Source: Roseiarcus sp963751165
GTDB taxonomy: Bacteria > Pseudomonadota > Alphaproteobacteria > Rhizobiales > Beijerinckiaceae
Reading direction: 5' to 3'
DNA length: 64,000 nt
Assembly (NCBI GenBank): GCA_963751165.1
Contig: CAVVTP010000004.1
Location: forward strand, 62,001 to 126,000
Every line of letters starts with the position of its first letter. The stretch's first letter is position 1. This document shows positions 51,902 to 61,056 of this stretch, piece after piece. A model generated the notes under the pieces. That model was not told the DNA's origin and did not search any database. It saw only the letters and a list, made by a program, of their open reading frames with translations. The translations under genes and the position numbers were made by a program.

Positions 51902-51976
51902 TGAAGACCTTTTCGGTCAAGATATTGATTTCCTTAACGCGCACCCCCAGAAAATGGCCGAATCCGCGAAGACGGG

Positions 51977-53137
51977 TTAGCGAGGATCTGCACCAGCGGC
52001 TCCACCAGGGGACGCGGCCTCGGCTCGGACAGGCGGCGGCAGCGGTTTCTTGACGACGATCGCGATCGACGTCGTCGGAAACCCGTCGACGCTGATCTTG
52101 ATCTGCGGCGCATTCGGCATCGCCAAGCCCCGCCCGTCCTGGTGCGGGAACGGCGGGACGTCCACGTAGCCATCGAAAAGCTCGTTGCCGACGTCGAAAT
52201 CGATATCGACCAGCGTGCAGCCGACCTCTTCGACCATGCTCTTGAGGGTCGCAAAATGCTTCCTCTGGTAGAGCACGGTCGGCCAGTTATCGATCGTCTC
52301 CCCGTCGGCGGTGTTGTACTCGGTCGTATGCACCGCGAAGCCGCCCGGCTTCAACGTCCGGGCCGAGTTCCGGATGAACTCCAGTCCTTTCTGCAGACTG
52401 CCAAGATGCTCCAGCGCGCAAACCGACCAGCAAAAGTCGAACTGGCCGTCGAACTTGGACGGGATCATCGTCATGTCGACGAATTCGAACGAGCAGTTTT
52501 CGAAAAACTTCTTCCGACCGACGATTTGCGACTTCCAGAGGGCCTCGATATTTGACGCGTGCTGGTCGGTCGAACTCCAGCCGTGGCTGCGCTCGTCGTC
52601 CGGAGAGAGGTCCGTAGCGGTAATCCGAGCGCCGCAACTGGCGAACAGCGAGGGGAGCGGCTCCATTCCAACCGCAAAACCCAGCCCGGTCTTGCCGGCC
52701 CGGAGGCAGCCTCTCTCCCACAAACACTGGACGACATAAGCGTCCTCCCACAATTTTCGATGCAGTCTCGGCGCGGCCTTCAGACGTTTCACCCAGTACA
52801 AGAACCATGGAGCGGAGAAATCGCTTTGCTTGCAGACCCGGCCCTTGGCTGCGATCCGATTTGGCTTGTCTGCGGCGATGGCCGAAATTTGGGAGTTGTA
52901 GGTCATGTCCGCGATATAGGCTGCGAACATCTTCGAGTTGGCGCGCAGGTTGGCGATCTCGCGCAGGCTTATCGCGGTGGCGAGGCTGCTCGGCTGGCAA
53001 CTCCCGTTGGTGAGACGCGCCAATTCCGCGGCGAGGCGCTCGGTTTTGGCCCGCCGCGCCGCCTGTATTTTTCCTAAGGTTCCGCGGAGGAAATCCACAA
53101 TCAAAGCCCGTTTTTGTGGAAGGAAATCGTTGTCCAT
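51977..53137 (-). CDS. SAM-dependent class I methyltransferase
   Basis: A 386-residue protein. After a helical N-terminus of about 150 residues (RAALIVDF-type start, LRANSKMFAAYIADMTYNSQ) comes a Rossmann-type methyltransferase: GLGFAVGMEPLPSLFASCGA (motif I), ITATDLSPDDE (acidic residue binding SAM), FDFCWSVCALEHLGSLQKGL (motif IV, with the ALEH pattern) and LKPGGFAVHTTEYN. The tail is Pro/Ala-rich. Similar proteins occur in polysaccharide loci and may methylate sugars. GGAG lies 9 nt before the ATG. Its TAA lies within the TTAG target duplication of the neighbouring IS, so the gene escaped disruption. Confidence 0.8.
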   Translation of the reverse strand: MDNDFLPQKRALIVDFLRGTLGKIQAARRAKTERLAAELARLTNGSCQPSSLATAISLREIANLRANSKMFAAYIADMTYNSQISAIAADKPNRIAAKGRVCKQSDFSAPWFLYWVKRLKAAPRLHRKLWEDAYVVQCLWERGCLRAGKTGLGFAVGMEPLPSLFASCGARITATDLSPDDERSHGWSSTDQHASNIEALWKSQIVGRKKFFENCSFEFVDMTMIPSKFDGQFDFCWSVCALEHLGSLQKGLEFIRNSARTLKPGGFAVHTTEYNTADGETIDNWPTVLYQRKHFATLKSMVEEVGCTLVDIDFDVGNELFDGYVDVPPFPHQDGRGLAMPNAPQIKISVDGFPTTSIAIVVKKPLPPPVRAEAASPGGAAGADPR

Positions 53138-53863
53138 GAGCGTTGCTCCGGTCTATCGCAACCGGGTCGGAGACAAAAGCTGGCAGTTCATGCCGGCCTT
53201 CACCATGCGCTCCGTCGGCCTCCCAATACGCGATCTGCGAGGACAATTGCTCACCCCTCCGGTTTCCTAAAAGCGCGCTTCGGCGCACCCGCGCCGGCGG
53301 AACCTCGTCGGAAGGCAGCGGGAAGGCCGCCTGTCCCCGGGGGAAGGAAAGTCTCACGCCGGGGGAAGCAAAAGGAACGCCAGGGGAAACCAAATCCGTT
53401 CGCGATTATCGTCTTTTCAATGGCTTAAGCGAGACCTGATGAGCCGCGATGAGGGTCAAACGTTCTTCCTTCCCCGGAGCCGTCAGGCCGGCGCTACAGC
53501 TGTCCGGGCTTCGCCGCAAAGCAACGCGCCTCCAGGACCACTCGGTGGCGGCATAGGGAGGAGCTTCTACGGGAACACAGCACTGTTTCTCCTTTCGGAC
53601 GAGCGCCTCGGAACAAATAAGGAACATAGGCCATTTTGTCAAGAGCTTTCTGCTCTTTTTCAAGGCAGCAGAATCGACCGATCGCACGGCCGGGTCGGAG
53701 GGATCGCGACACGCTTCACGAGGCCCGCATCCCTCCACGGTGGACGAGCCCTTTCCAACTTTGACTCGTTGTAAACGCCGGACATCGGGGCCCGTCTCTT
53801 GTTAACGGTGTTCTCTTCGTCGGCTTCACAGGCGCCCCCCTTTCCGCTACACGCTGGCGAGTC
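53138..53863. other. 726-bp intergenic region with short tandem repeats
   Basis: No convincing gene is seen. The part 53337-53397 holds three imperfect 20-21-bp tandem units built on GCCRGGGGAARC. The stretch 53570-53650 is AT-richer and may hold a promoter for the gene at 53864. Several open frames of about 100 codons are Arg/Ser-rich and not protein-like. Confidence 0.4.
53337..53397. repeat. Three imperfect 20-21-bp tandem repeats
   Basis: Units start at about 53337, 53357 and 53378, each with CCGGGGGAAG or CCAGGGGAAA followed by an A-rich tail. Short and degenerate; function unknown. Confidence 0.4.
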
Positions 53864-54952
53864 ATGAGCCGCCTTCTAACCCTTGTCGGGACGCCGTCGC
53901 CCAAGCTCTACGCCGTGCAGACTATCGTGCGGGCGCTTGTGCAGACCACGATCGGCGAGCACTTGGTCGTTGTCGCGAATTCCATCGATAAATTGCGCGA
54001 GGAATTTCCCGACAGCTCGACGCGGAACGACCGGCCGGTGATCCTGATGTCCGATTATCCGAACCCGGACCTCATGGCGACTCTATACCATTTGAACGCC
54101 CCGGTCGTGGTCTGCGTCGACGATTTCACAACCGTGGCGCTGACTTCCGTTGTTTCGAGAGGTTTCACCGGAGTCGCCGCGGCGCGGTTCGCAACCATGG
54201 CGCTGGTCAACCTCGAACCGACGATCGTCTCCCCTCCGCCGTCATCACTCGTCGTCCAAAGCCCGAAGGTCGAGACGCTCGCGAGCCTCGTCGCGAAGCT
54301 CGCTGCCTTCTACCAGCTCCCGATGAAGGACGACTCCGTGATGCAAGTGCTCAAATTTATCGGATTCGACGCGCAAGGGGAGGCCGCCCTCGGCGAATAT
54401 ATCGAGCGCAAAGTCGCCTCCCTTGCCAAGACCGCTGAAGAGGGCAGGGCGGCGCTCGAGAAACGGAGCCCGCTGGAGAACGAGCTCATCGACTTTCTGG
54501 CGCCGCAATATGACGCCGTCGCCGAGGGCCGGCCTCTCGAGACGCTGGAGTGGCCGGTCTACGCCCTTCTCCGGCCGGAGTTTCCGGACCGTCTGTCGGT
54601 CGGGCCGATCGATTTGACCGGACCGGCGCGGCACATCTACTTCGGTCCCTATTTCGCGCTGCCGGCCGGCGCCTGGAGCGCCGAGATCGCATTGGAAGTG
54701 CAGGATTGCTATTCCGACAACCAGATTGCCATCGACGTGTTCGCGGACCGGATCCTGTCGATCGTGCGCGCGCAATTGCCGACGAGGGGCGTCTACGGCT
54801 GCCAAATTCCATTCGAGATCGAAGACCCTTCGAAGCCGGTCGAAGTTCGAATCCAATTGCTGACTGGCGCGATCGAAGGGGTGATTCAGCTGCACCGGAT
54901 TGCGATTCACCGGTTGAACTCGCTCGACCAGCTTGACGACGAGGCGGCCTGA
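53864..54952 (+). CDS. Polysaccharide-locus protein with C-terminal beta domain, function unknown
   Basis: A 362-residue protein. Residues 1-135 form an alpha/beta unit (LLTLVGTPSPKLYAVQTIV, RPVILMSDYPNPDLMATLYH, PVVVCVDDFTTVALTSVVSR) that looks like a regulatory or nucleotide-sensing fold; a helical linker (about 150-215) follows. The C-terminal 130 residues (LTGPARHIYFGPYFALPAGA, IALEVQDCYSDNQIAIDVF) are a beta-sandwich-like module. The same module, with the GPYxxLPxGxY pattern, ends the FkbM methyltransferase relic at 59.4 kb, so it is a shared targeting or sugar-binding domain of this locus. The last 40 bp of the gene are duplicated at 56.2 kb. Confidence 0.6.
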   Translation: MSRLLTLVGTPSPKLYAVQTIVRALVQTTIGEHLVVVANSIDKLREEFPDSSTRNDRPVILMSDYPNPDLMATLYHLNAPVVVCVDDFTTVALTSVVSRGFTGVAAARFATMALVNLEPTIVSPPPSSLVVQSPKVETLASLVAKLAAFYQLPMKDDSVMQVLKFIGFDAQGEAALGEYIERKVASLAKTAEEGRAALEKRSPLENELIDFLAPQYDAVAEGRPLETLEWPVYALLRPEFPDRLSVGPIDLTGPARHIYFGPYFALPAGAWSAEIALEVQDCYSDNQIAIDVFADRILSIVRAQLPTRGVYGCQIPFEIEDPSKPVEVRIQLLTGAIEGVIQLHRIAIHRLNSLDQLDDEAA

Positions 54953-55048
54953 TGGGAGGCGGTCGCGTTTTTGGCCCGTTTGCTTGAAACTATTCCGATA
55001 CGCGCGCCCAGCGACGTTTCGGCAGGAATTTGTTCGATCGTTGCAGGG
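54908..55048. repeat. Direct repeat, copy 1 (gene 3' end)
   Basis: About 140 bp covering the last codons (HRLNSLDQLDDEA) and downstream sequence, repeated at 56196-56335 with roughly four bases in five identical. Shared stretches include CGCTCGACCAGCTTGACGAC and AATTTGTTCGATCGTTG. Confidence 0.8.
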
Positions 55049-55060
55049 ATTTCGTCAAAT

Positions 55061-55870
55061 TCAAGTGACGACGAGTTTCTTGCGAGCGTAGCTCAGCAGC
55101 GGCAAGCCGACGGCCAGGAAAAACAGCGACCATCCCACAATGAGCGGAACGCTGTAATACGTCTTGACCGACAGGGAGAACACTCCGGCGCGCATCATCT
55201 CGATTGCGTTGGCCATCGGCGACAGCTCCTGGACCCACCTGACGCTCGGCGGCAGCCAAGCGGTCAGGAAGAAGGCGCCCGAAATTGGAAGCGTCAGGTA
55301 CATCGCGGGATGGGCCACTTTCTCGACGATCTCGTTCAATTCGCACAGCCCCGCCATGAAAATGGAAAACGAGAGCGTAAACAGCACGTCGAAAGCGTAA
55401 CCCGCGACAACCAGCCCCGGATCGCTCGCCGGGTCAATGACCTTGAATAAAACAACAACGGTGTAAATGATCGAAAAAGACGTAAATGTCGCCAGGGCCT
55501 TCAACAGGACATGCGAGACGACAATGTCGAGCGCCGTTACATTCCTGTGGTAAAATAACCATCCAGAGGAGCGAAGGATGTGGAGGCTGTGCAGCACCCC
55601 TCGCCGCCAGAGGTTCAAATGCGTATAGGCCGTGAGAGCCATGGCGACGATGCTCACATCGGGATGTTGGGCGTCCTTGCCCCTGAAAGACCAAAGAACG
55701 ATGACGCCGACAGTGAGAACCAACGGCTCGCCAACTGTCCAGAAGAAACCCAAAGTCTCGCGAGTATAGTCGGCTTGACCTTCTCGAATCATCAGGGCGA
55801 CCACCACGCGCAACTGCGTGAGGACGCTTTGTGCCAGCGAGCGCCTGGGCTGCGTGGCGGAAACGGACAT
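55061..55870 (-). CDS. ABC-2 polysaccharide export permease (KpsM/Wzm-like)
   Basis: A 269-residue protein with six membrane segments. The pattern ALMIREGQADYTRETLGFFWTVGEPLVL is the first cytoplasmic loop and TM1 of capsular polysaccharide or O-antigen export permeases; PISGAFFLTAWLPPSVRWVQ and SPMANAIEMMRAGVFS are the conserved C-terminal parts. AAGGGG lies 9 nt before the ATG. It needs an ATPase subunit (KpsT), which is not in the window. It lies between the two copies of the 140-bp repeat. Confidence 0.85.
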   Translation of the reverse strand: MSVSATQPRRSLAQSVLTQLRVVVALMIREGQADYTRETLGFFWTVGEPLVLTVGVIVLWSFRGKDAQHPDVSIVAMALTAYTHLNLWRRGVLHSLHILRSSGWLFYHRNVTALDIVVSHVLLKALATFTSFSIIYTVVVLFKVIDPASDPGLVVAGYAFDVLFTLSFSIFMAGLCELNEIVEKVAHPAMYLTLPISGAFFLTAWLPPSVRWVQELSPMANAIEMMRAGVFSLSVKTYYSVPLIVGWSLFFLAVGLPLLSYARKKLVVT

Positions 55871-56334
55871 CGGCTGACCCCTTCACGCAGGCTAGCAGGC
55901 GTAGCGAAATCGCGACCGCCGCGCCAACAGGCATGGCCCGCGCGCCGAACCTTTCCGACATCTCCTACGCGAATAGCTAAAGCGTTGGCAACGTCCTGGC
56001 GAAAAATGGTGGGGTTGGGGTCGGTCTGAACAAGTCTGGGTCGCGGACAACAAAATGACATAACGCTTGTGTGTTGTCGGGGAGAGCCGTTGCAAATCGT
56101 AAGATCGCTGCTTGATTGTACGGGTTCGGGTTGTGCGGCGGCGGCGTGCGGCGGAGTCGAGAGGCTGACTTTTAGTCCGACTGTCAGATTGCTTGCACCG
56201 GTTGAGCTCGCTCGACCAGCTTGACGACGAGGCCTGAGGGGGGACCGTCGCGCTTTTGGCCCATTTGCTTGAAACTGTTCCGAAACGCGCGCTCCGCGAC
56301 CTTCGGCTGGAATTTGTTCGATCGTTGGCAGGGA
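55871..56334. other. Divergent intergenic region with repeat copy 2
   Basis: Between the permease start and the secreted-protein gene. The right 140 bp are copy 2 of the repeat and still encode a relic of the polysaccharide-locus protein C-terminus (LSSLDQLDDEA-like). The left part has no gene; it should contain promoters for both divergent genes. Confidence 0.45.
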
Positions 56335-56335
56335 A
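56196..56335. repeat. Direct repeat, copy 2
   Basis: Partner of 54908-55048. It runs up to the ATG of the secreted-protein gene, so the duplication supplied the promoter-proximal sequence of this gene. Confidence 0.8.
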
Positions 56336-57886
56336 TGGAGTCGGCAGTGGCGACTATAGCACCGCTCAAGGGCCAGTCCCGGCCTTTCCTGGCTTGGATT
56401 GCGTCTCTGGTGTTGCTGCCCTCGGCCGCGCCGGCGAAGGCCCTTTCGATGGATCCTTGGGACTGGATCATCCAGCACGTCTGCGCCGACGCTTCGGACC
56501 GGCCGATTGGCACCGACCCTTACGACGGCTGCCCGGCCGAGACGCACGAGCGCCGGCTCAAGCTGGGCGATCCAATGCCCTACTTGCGGCATGACCAACC
56601 GGCCCCCGGCCATTCGAACGGGTTCCAGCGTCATGATTCCTATCCGCTCGCTGATCGCCATTTCGGCGGAGTCGTTTCCGCCAACGACATGGACTTCGAC
56701 TATCACGAGCCGTACGGCGTGATGCACCCGGGCGACGGCGACGGCTATGACGTCTACCAAGTCGAGGGTCGGTACGTCACCGGCAGCGGTACGCGAGACG
56801 CAGCCGGCTACCGACAGACCTTCTTTGGCATAGACTGCAAACCCTGGAACGGTTGGGTCTTCTTCCCTGTGTCATTCCTAGGCGAGCTTCGGCCTGCAGC
56901 CTCGGGTTCGGGCGTCTTTCCAATTCACGGCGACTATTACGAGCAGGATGGCGAATCTTACCCGGGCCATTGTGGGCCCGAGACCCGGTTCGGATCGGGC
57001 ACGCTCACAACGTGGTCGTTCGAGCCTGGCGATACGTTCGGCGGGATGAACGGCGCGCGTATGAAGCGTATTGACGCGATCGTCTCGACCCACGGCTTCC
57101 CGTTGCACGCGCCTCCGGGCGCGCGCTTCGGTCTCGAGCGGTTCTATTTCACCGACCTCTATGGCCTCACACGATGGGAGGCCTGGAAGCCTGCGGCCGA
57201 TGTTCCCAACCCCTCGACGACATGCCGGGGACCGACTGAGATGCTGTACCGGGGCGTGGCGTTCAGGTTGAAGCAGTGCCGTGACTGGAGCGCGGTCGAG
57301 GTGTTCGATCATCCGAAGCCGCGCTGGCCATGGCCCTATCCCGAAGCGAACGTGCTGTCGGATTGTCATTTCGAGGAACCTGACCTAAGGGCGTGGAAGC
57401 GTAGGCCCAGCGAAGCCGGCGTCTTGCTCGATGCCCATCAACTGGAATCGCGGACGGCTCTCGACACGCGGTTTTCCGCGAATAAGCGGGGCGTGCGTTA
57501 CCTCCAGATTGATTGCGGCAGGCGGCAATGCAATCCCGGCCAGGCGTTGTTTCAGGACGTGGCCATCGATCGGGTGAAGGACGGCGAGCGCGTCGACTAC
57601 GGCTTCAGCGGGGTCGTCGACGCGAAGTGGGCGGAATCATGCATGTCGAATTGTCGCAACGAGATGGGGCCGGGCGGGAGATGTGGAGCACGTCCTTCGA
57701 CGCGAACGTGCTGACCGGGGCGAGCGGGCTCAAGCCGGCGGAATCCATTTATCGGGCGAGTTCAGTGTTCCTAACGACCTCGCCGCCGCTCAGAATGAGC
57801 CCGGCGCCACTTCGCTGCGCCTTTCCCTGAGCCCACGATCGCCGGCGCTTTACGATATCCTCGACGCCGAGGTCATGCCGCGCTAG
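56335..57886 (+). pseudogene. Large secreted protein, function unknown, frameshifted near its 3' end
   Basis: From the ATG at 56335 (GGCAGGGA before it) the product has a signal peptide (PFLAWIASLVLLPSAAPAKA) and a mature part rich in aromatic and acidic residues (HDQPAPGHSNGFQRHDSYPL, FDYHEPYGVMHPGDGDGYDV). The C-terminal 150 residues look like a beta-sandwich (DCGRRQCNPGQALFQDVAID). After KWAES the match moves frame (HVELSQRDGAGREMWSTSFD, ASGLKPAESIYRASSVF) and again (NEPGATSLRLSLSPRSPALY, ending EVMPR-stop at 57886). So two frame breaks shorten the protein; the open frame as written ends at 57714. Possibly a surface or sugar-binding protein; no enzyme motif is seen. Confidence 0.6.
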
Positions 57887-57995
57887 GCGTTTGACCCGTT
57901 AGCGCCGAGCCGCTACTAGGCGATCAGTAACTAGCGAAGACGGTGCAAGAAAGCGATCCGACTGAAACGGAACGTGCGCATCCTTTGGGGGCATT

Positions 57996-59160
57996 ATGAT
58001 TTTTTATCTGCACATTCCCAAGACCGGAGGACTGACTCTAGGGTTGAGATTGGCGTCGGCGTTTCTCCCGAGGAAACGCACACGCTAAAAAATGGACTAC
58101 ATTATCCAAAAGACTTGGAAACCTTTCGTTTACTGACCAAGACAAAAAAATTTGTCGAATCGCATATCGATGGTCGAATGCTCAGCGAGTTCAACGACCT
58201 AGATATAATGGTGACTGTACGCGATCCGGTCGAACAGATTCTGTCATATTGGCGGAATATATTGCGGGAACCGAAAGAACAGTTGCATCGCGCTGCAAAT
58301 AAGCTGCATCATCGTGGTTTCTTTGGTAATTTTGGCGATTACTTCACCGACCTGCAGTCAAGGTATTTTATCGGCGCCTTCCTTGGCATCGGCATGGAAA
58401 TCCAAAGATTCGGCCATTACACTTCGGTGGCGAAGCGGCTGGTCGAGTTCGTCGAACGCGTGCGTTGGCTTGTCCCCACCGAAAGCCTTGATGAATTCAT
58501 CTCGCTCTGGTCATTGGAGACCAAGCGTTGGGTTCCCAACGCGACGCAGAGAGTAAATGTCTCGGAAAATTCGGCCGACAACAAAGAGGACTCTCTGGTG
58601 AAGTGCGTGAGTATTTACGTAGACGAACGGAACTCTACGCAGTGGATTCGCTTTTCCACCAAATAGCGCGCGAAAGATTCGATACCTACCGAACCAATAT
58701 TTTTCACTCGCAAGGCATCGTGCGTTATGCCGACAACTCACGTCGCGCGTTCGTATCCGGAGACAGCGCCATCTGGCTTTCCGACAATTGGTACGATCCG
58801 GTTTCAGTCGAGGGCGGACAGGCCTGGTGGGCCGGACCACGAAAAAAAGCGTAATTCATTTCCGCCGTGCGAACAACGAAAGGTACCTCACCTTCGATGT
58901 TATCGTGATCAGCGGCGTACAATACGAAAAATTCATGTCTGTGAGAACGACACGTTGAAACCGCTCCCCACCGAAGGGTCGAGCGCGATTCCAATTGCTC
59001 CTTCTGTGTCACCCTGGATCGTCTTGGCCGCGAAGACGACGTGGTCGTTCTCGTCCCGGTTAGTAAGGCTGCAATTATGACCACGCCGAATAGCGACGGA
59101 CTTGAACGCCAATCCTTCGCGGCTACAAATTGGTCTCTAAGAAACGATACAATCGGCTAG
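57996..59160 (+). pseudogene. Sulfotransferase-family protein with C-terminal beta domain, multiply frameshifted
   Basis: The ATG at 57996 gives MIFYLHIPKTGGLTLGLRLA, the P-loop-like 5'-phosphosulfate motif (HIPKTGG) of sulfotransferases. Near 58066 the frame changes to PEETHTLKNGLHYP and continues with VRDPVEQILSYWRNI (the 3'-phosphate-binding RDP...S motif). After SADNKEDSL (about 58595) it changes to GEVREYLRRRTELYAVDSLF, then WLSDNWYDPVSVEGGQAWW. Further breaks lead through VIHFRRANNERYLTFDVIVI to SFCVTLDRLGREDDVVVLVP and a stop at 59158. At least four breaks in one gene point to decay. DNA is AT-richer than the chromosome, suggesting transfer. Confidence 0.7.
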
Positions 59161-59354
59161 TTCTGTAGGCGCTCGTACCGGAACGTTGCTCGATCAAAGG
59201 GCACATTTGTCTTAGTTGCTGCTCTACCGGCTTGATCCCGAGCACCCCGCCATTGACGATGGTGGGACGTGAGTGGCTCCTCCTTCCCACCGTCGGGTCA
59301 CGACAGTCCACGCGCAGGCTGGCTACAAGTAAATTATCTCGATTCTTTGCAAGC

Positions 59355-60712
59355 TTAGCTCTGTTTCCGCGGTCTGGGCCGCCCCACACATTCGAAAAGT
59401 ATAGCATCGCGTTCGATGGTAAAGTCGCTCGAGGTGGCGCCATCCGCGAACATGCACGACGACAGCGGATATCCGAAGCGAGTGGCAATCGTTATGGCAA
59501 GGCTGCCCCTGAGCTCTCCGTGCAACTGGATATATTGCCCTCGAGGGAGGAACCAGTAGGGACCGTGGAAGGCAATTTGCCCGGGGCCGCCTTTGAACTT
59601 CAATATACCGTCTTCAATCGTGGCTCCCTGCAAGCTCAACTGGCTGGGATAAATTGAGAATTCGGCGTCGATCCAGCTCTTCCAGCTCGGGATCGCCAAT
59701 CTTCCCAGCCAAAGCGTAACCGTCCCATTGCGCGAGACCGCCCGCGGTCAGTGGGACGAGCATCCCGTTATCCGCCACTCCGTAGAGTTTGAAATTCAAC
59801 CTGCTGAGGAAGCCCTCGATGGCCGAGCCGAGCTCCTGAGCCAGGCCCATGTTTTCGAACAGACTCTCACCTGCGCGGAATTGGCTAGAATTCTTTCCAT
59901 TCCACGGAGCGCTTGCAGTTCGTGCCCCTCCACGTCGATCTTGACGAGGTCGCAGGTAAAATCCTTGCGGAAAAAACCGTCAAGTCGCACCACCGAGACA
60001 ACCTTGTCGTCCGAGGCTTCGCCGACGATGCGGGCGCCGCCGAGATGTCCGACGGGGATATTAAATCCCACTTTGGCATCCTTGTCCGAAACGCCAACGC
60101 CGTAACTCTCGATCGTGCCGACGCCTTCCAGCGAGCTGAGGCCGTTCAAGAAGGCGCTTTTTCGGACCAAATTCGTCAGATGGGCTTGCGGTTCGAAGGC
60201 ATAGAACTTTCCCCCCGGCCCTAACGCGGCGCCCAACCTGCAACGAGAAGATGCCGACGTTTGCGCCGAGATCGAGAAATACCGTATTCGGGCGAACAAA
60301 GCTCATTATGACAAGTAGGTCGTAGGCTCATAGAGGCCACCGTTGAGAACGGCGGCCGCCACCCCGGAATTACGGGATCGACGAAAATCGGCGACTGGTC
60401 CGTCAAGTAAGTCAGGGCCACTCCTTGACCCAGAAAGGCGTTCGTGCGCCGCCGCACGAATTCGATTTCATTGATCGCGTCATCCAATTTCCACCGAAGA
60501 TCCCGGGCCAGACTGTGTACGACCTCCTTTATGCGACCGACATCTTCTCTTGTGGATAGACCAGAGTGTGCCAGTTGTTCATAGTCATCTCGCGTGGGAA
60601 GACCTCTCAAAATCCCCTTTATACGATCGAGATCTTCTCTTGTGGTTCTAATATCGTCTCTCGCGGACTTGATATCTCTAAGCATTGCTTTTAATGACGT
60701 GAACCAGAACAT
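59355..60712 (-). pseudogene. FkbM-family methyltransferase with N-terminal coiled coil, multiply frameshifted
   Basis: From the ATG at 60710-60712 an N-terminal helical repeat reads AMLRDIKSARDDIRTTREDL and DLDRIKGILRGLPTRDDYEQ, with TREDxxRIK units. Then GVAAAVLNGGLYEPT (one frame over), MSFVRPNTVFLDLGANVGIF (SAM motif I of FkbM) and, after a G6 run at about 60207, GKFYAFEPQAHLTNLVRKSA, RLDGFFRKDFTCDLVKIDVE, GHELQALRGME. Later breaks lead to LFENMGLAQELGS and IAFHGPYWFLPRGQYIQLHG, a C-terminal domain like that of the 53.9-kb protein. At least five breaks. FkbM enzymes O-methylate sugars or lipids. Confidence 0.7.
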
Positions 60713-61056
60713 GAGTGTTGATTCCGTATGCGTACATTTTATGGGGAAATAAGCGCCTCGCGTGGCTAACACGTTCCTGGGCTTTGGCACAATCCAAGTC
60801 ATCCGGAACGTGGCGGAACTAGCGTTGGCATTTCCCCACCTTGAAGCGGCTGCGCCTTGACCGATTTTCTACAGTTGGAAAAGTCAAGTCACTAGAATCG
60901 AACGCAAAAACGCGCTGCCGCGACGCCGTGGCACTGCATCACAGAATAATCTCGATGATTAGGTTTTCGCGGCCACCGGAGGGATGGCCGACGGCGCGAA
61001 AGCCGACGGTGACGACCGTGAAAGAGGCACCGCATGGACCCCCCCGACCTCCATAG
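60713..61056. other. 344-bp region with no gene seen
   Basis: Lies between the FkbM relic and the IS relic. No coding frame is protein-like. TCTACAGTTGG near 60868 resembles the terminal repeat of the neighbouring IS relic but is too short to interpret. Confidence 0.35.

Larger units (their letters stand above)
47614..51976. mobile_element. IS4/IS1634-type insertion sequence, interrupted by an IS21-family element
   Basis: Terminal inverted repeats CCCGTCTTCGCGGATT (47614-47629) and its complement (51961-51976) match over 16 bp. TTAG flanks both ends (47610-47613 and 51977-51980) as the target duplication. Without the internal IS21 copy the element is about 2.03 kb with one long transposase frame. 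Its right end abuts the stop codon of the methyltransferase gene. Confidence 0.85.
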
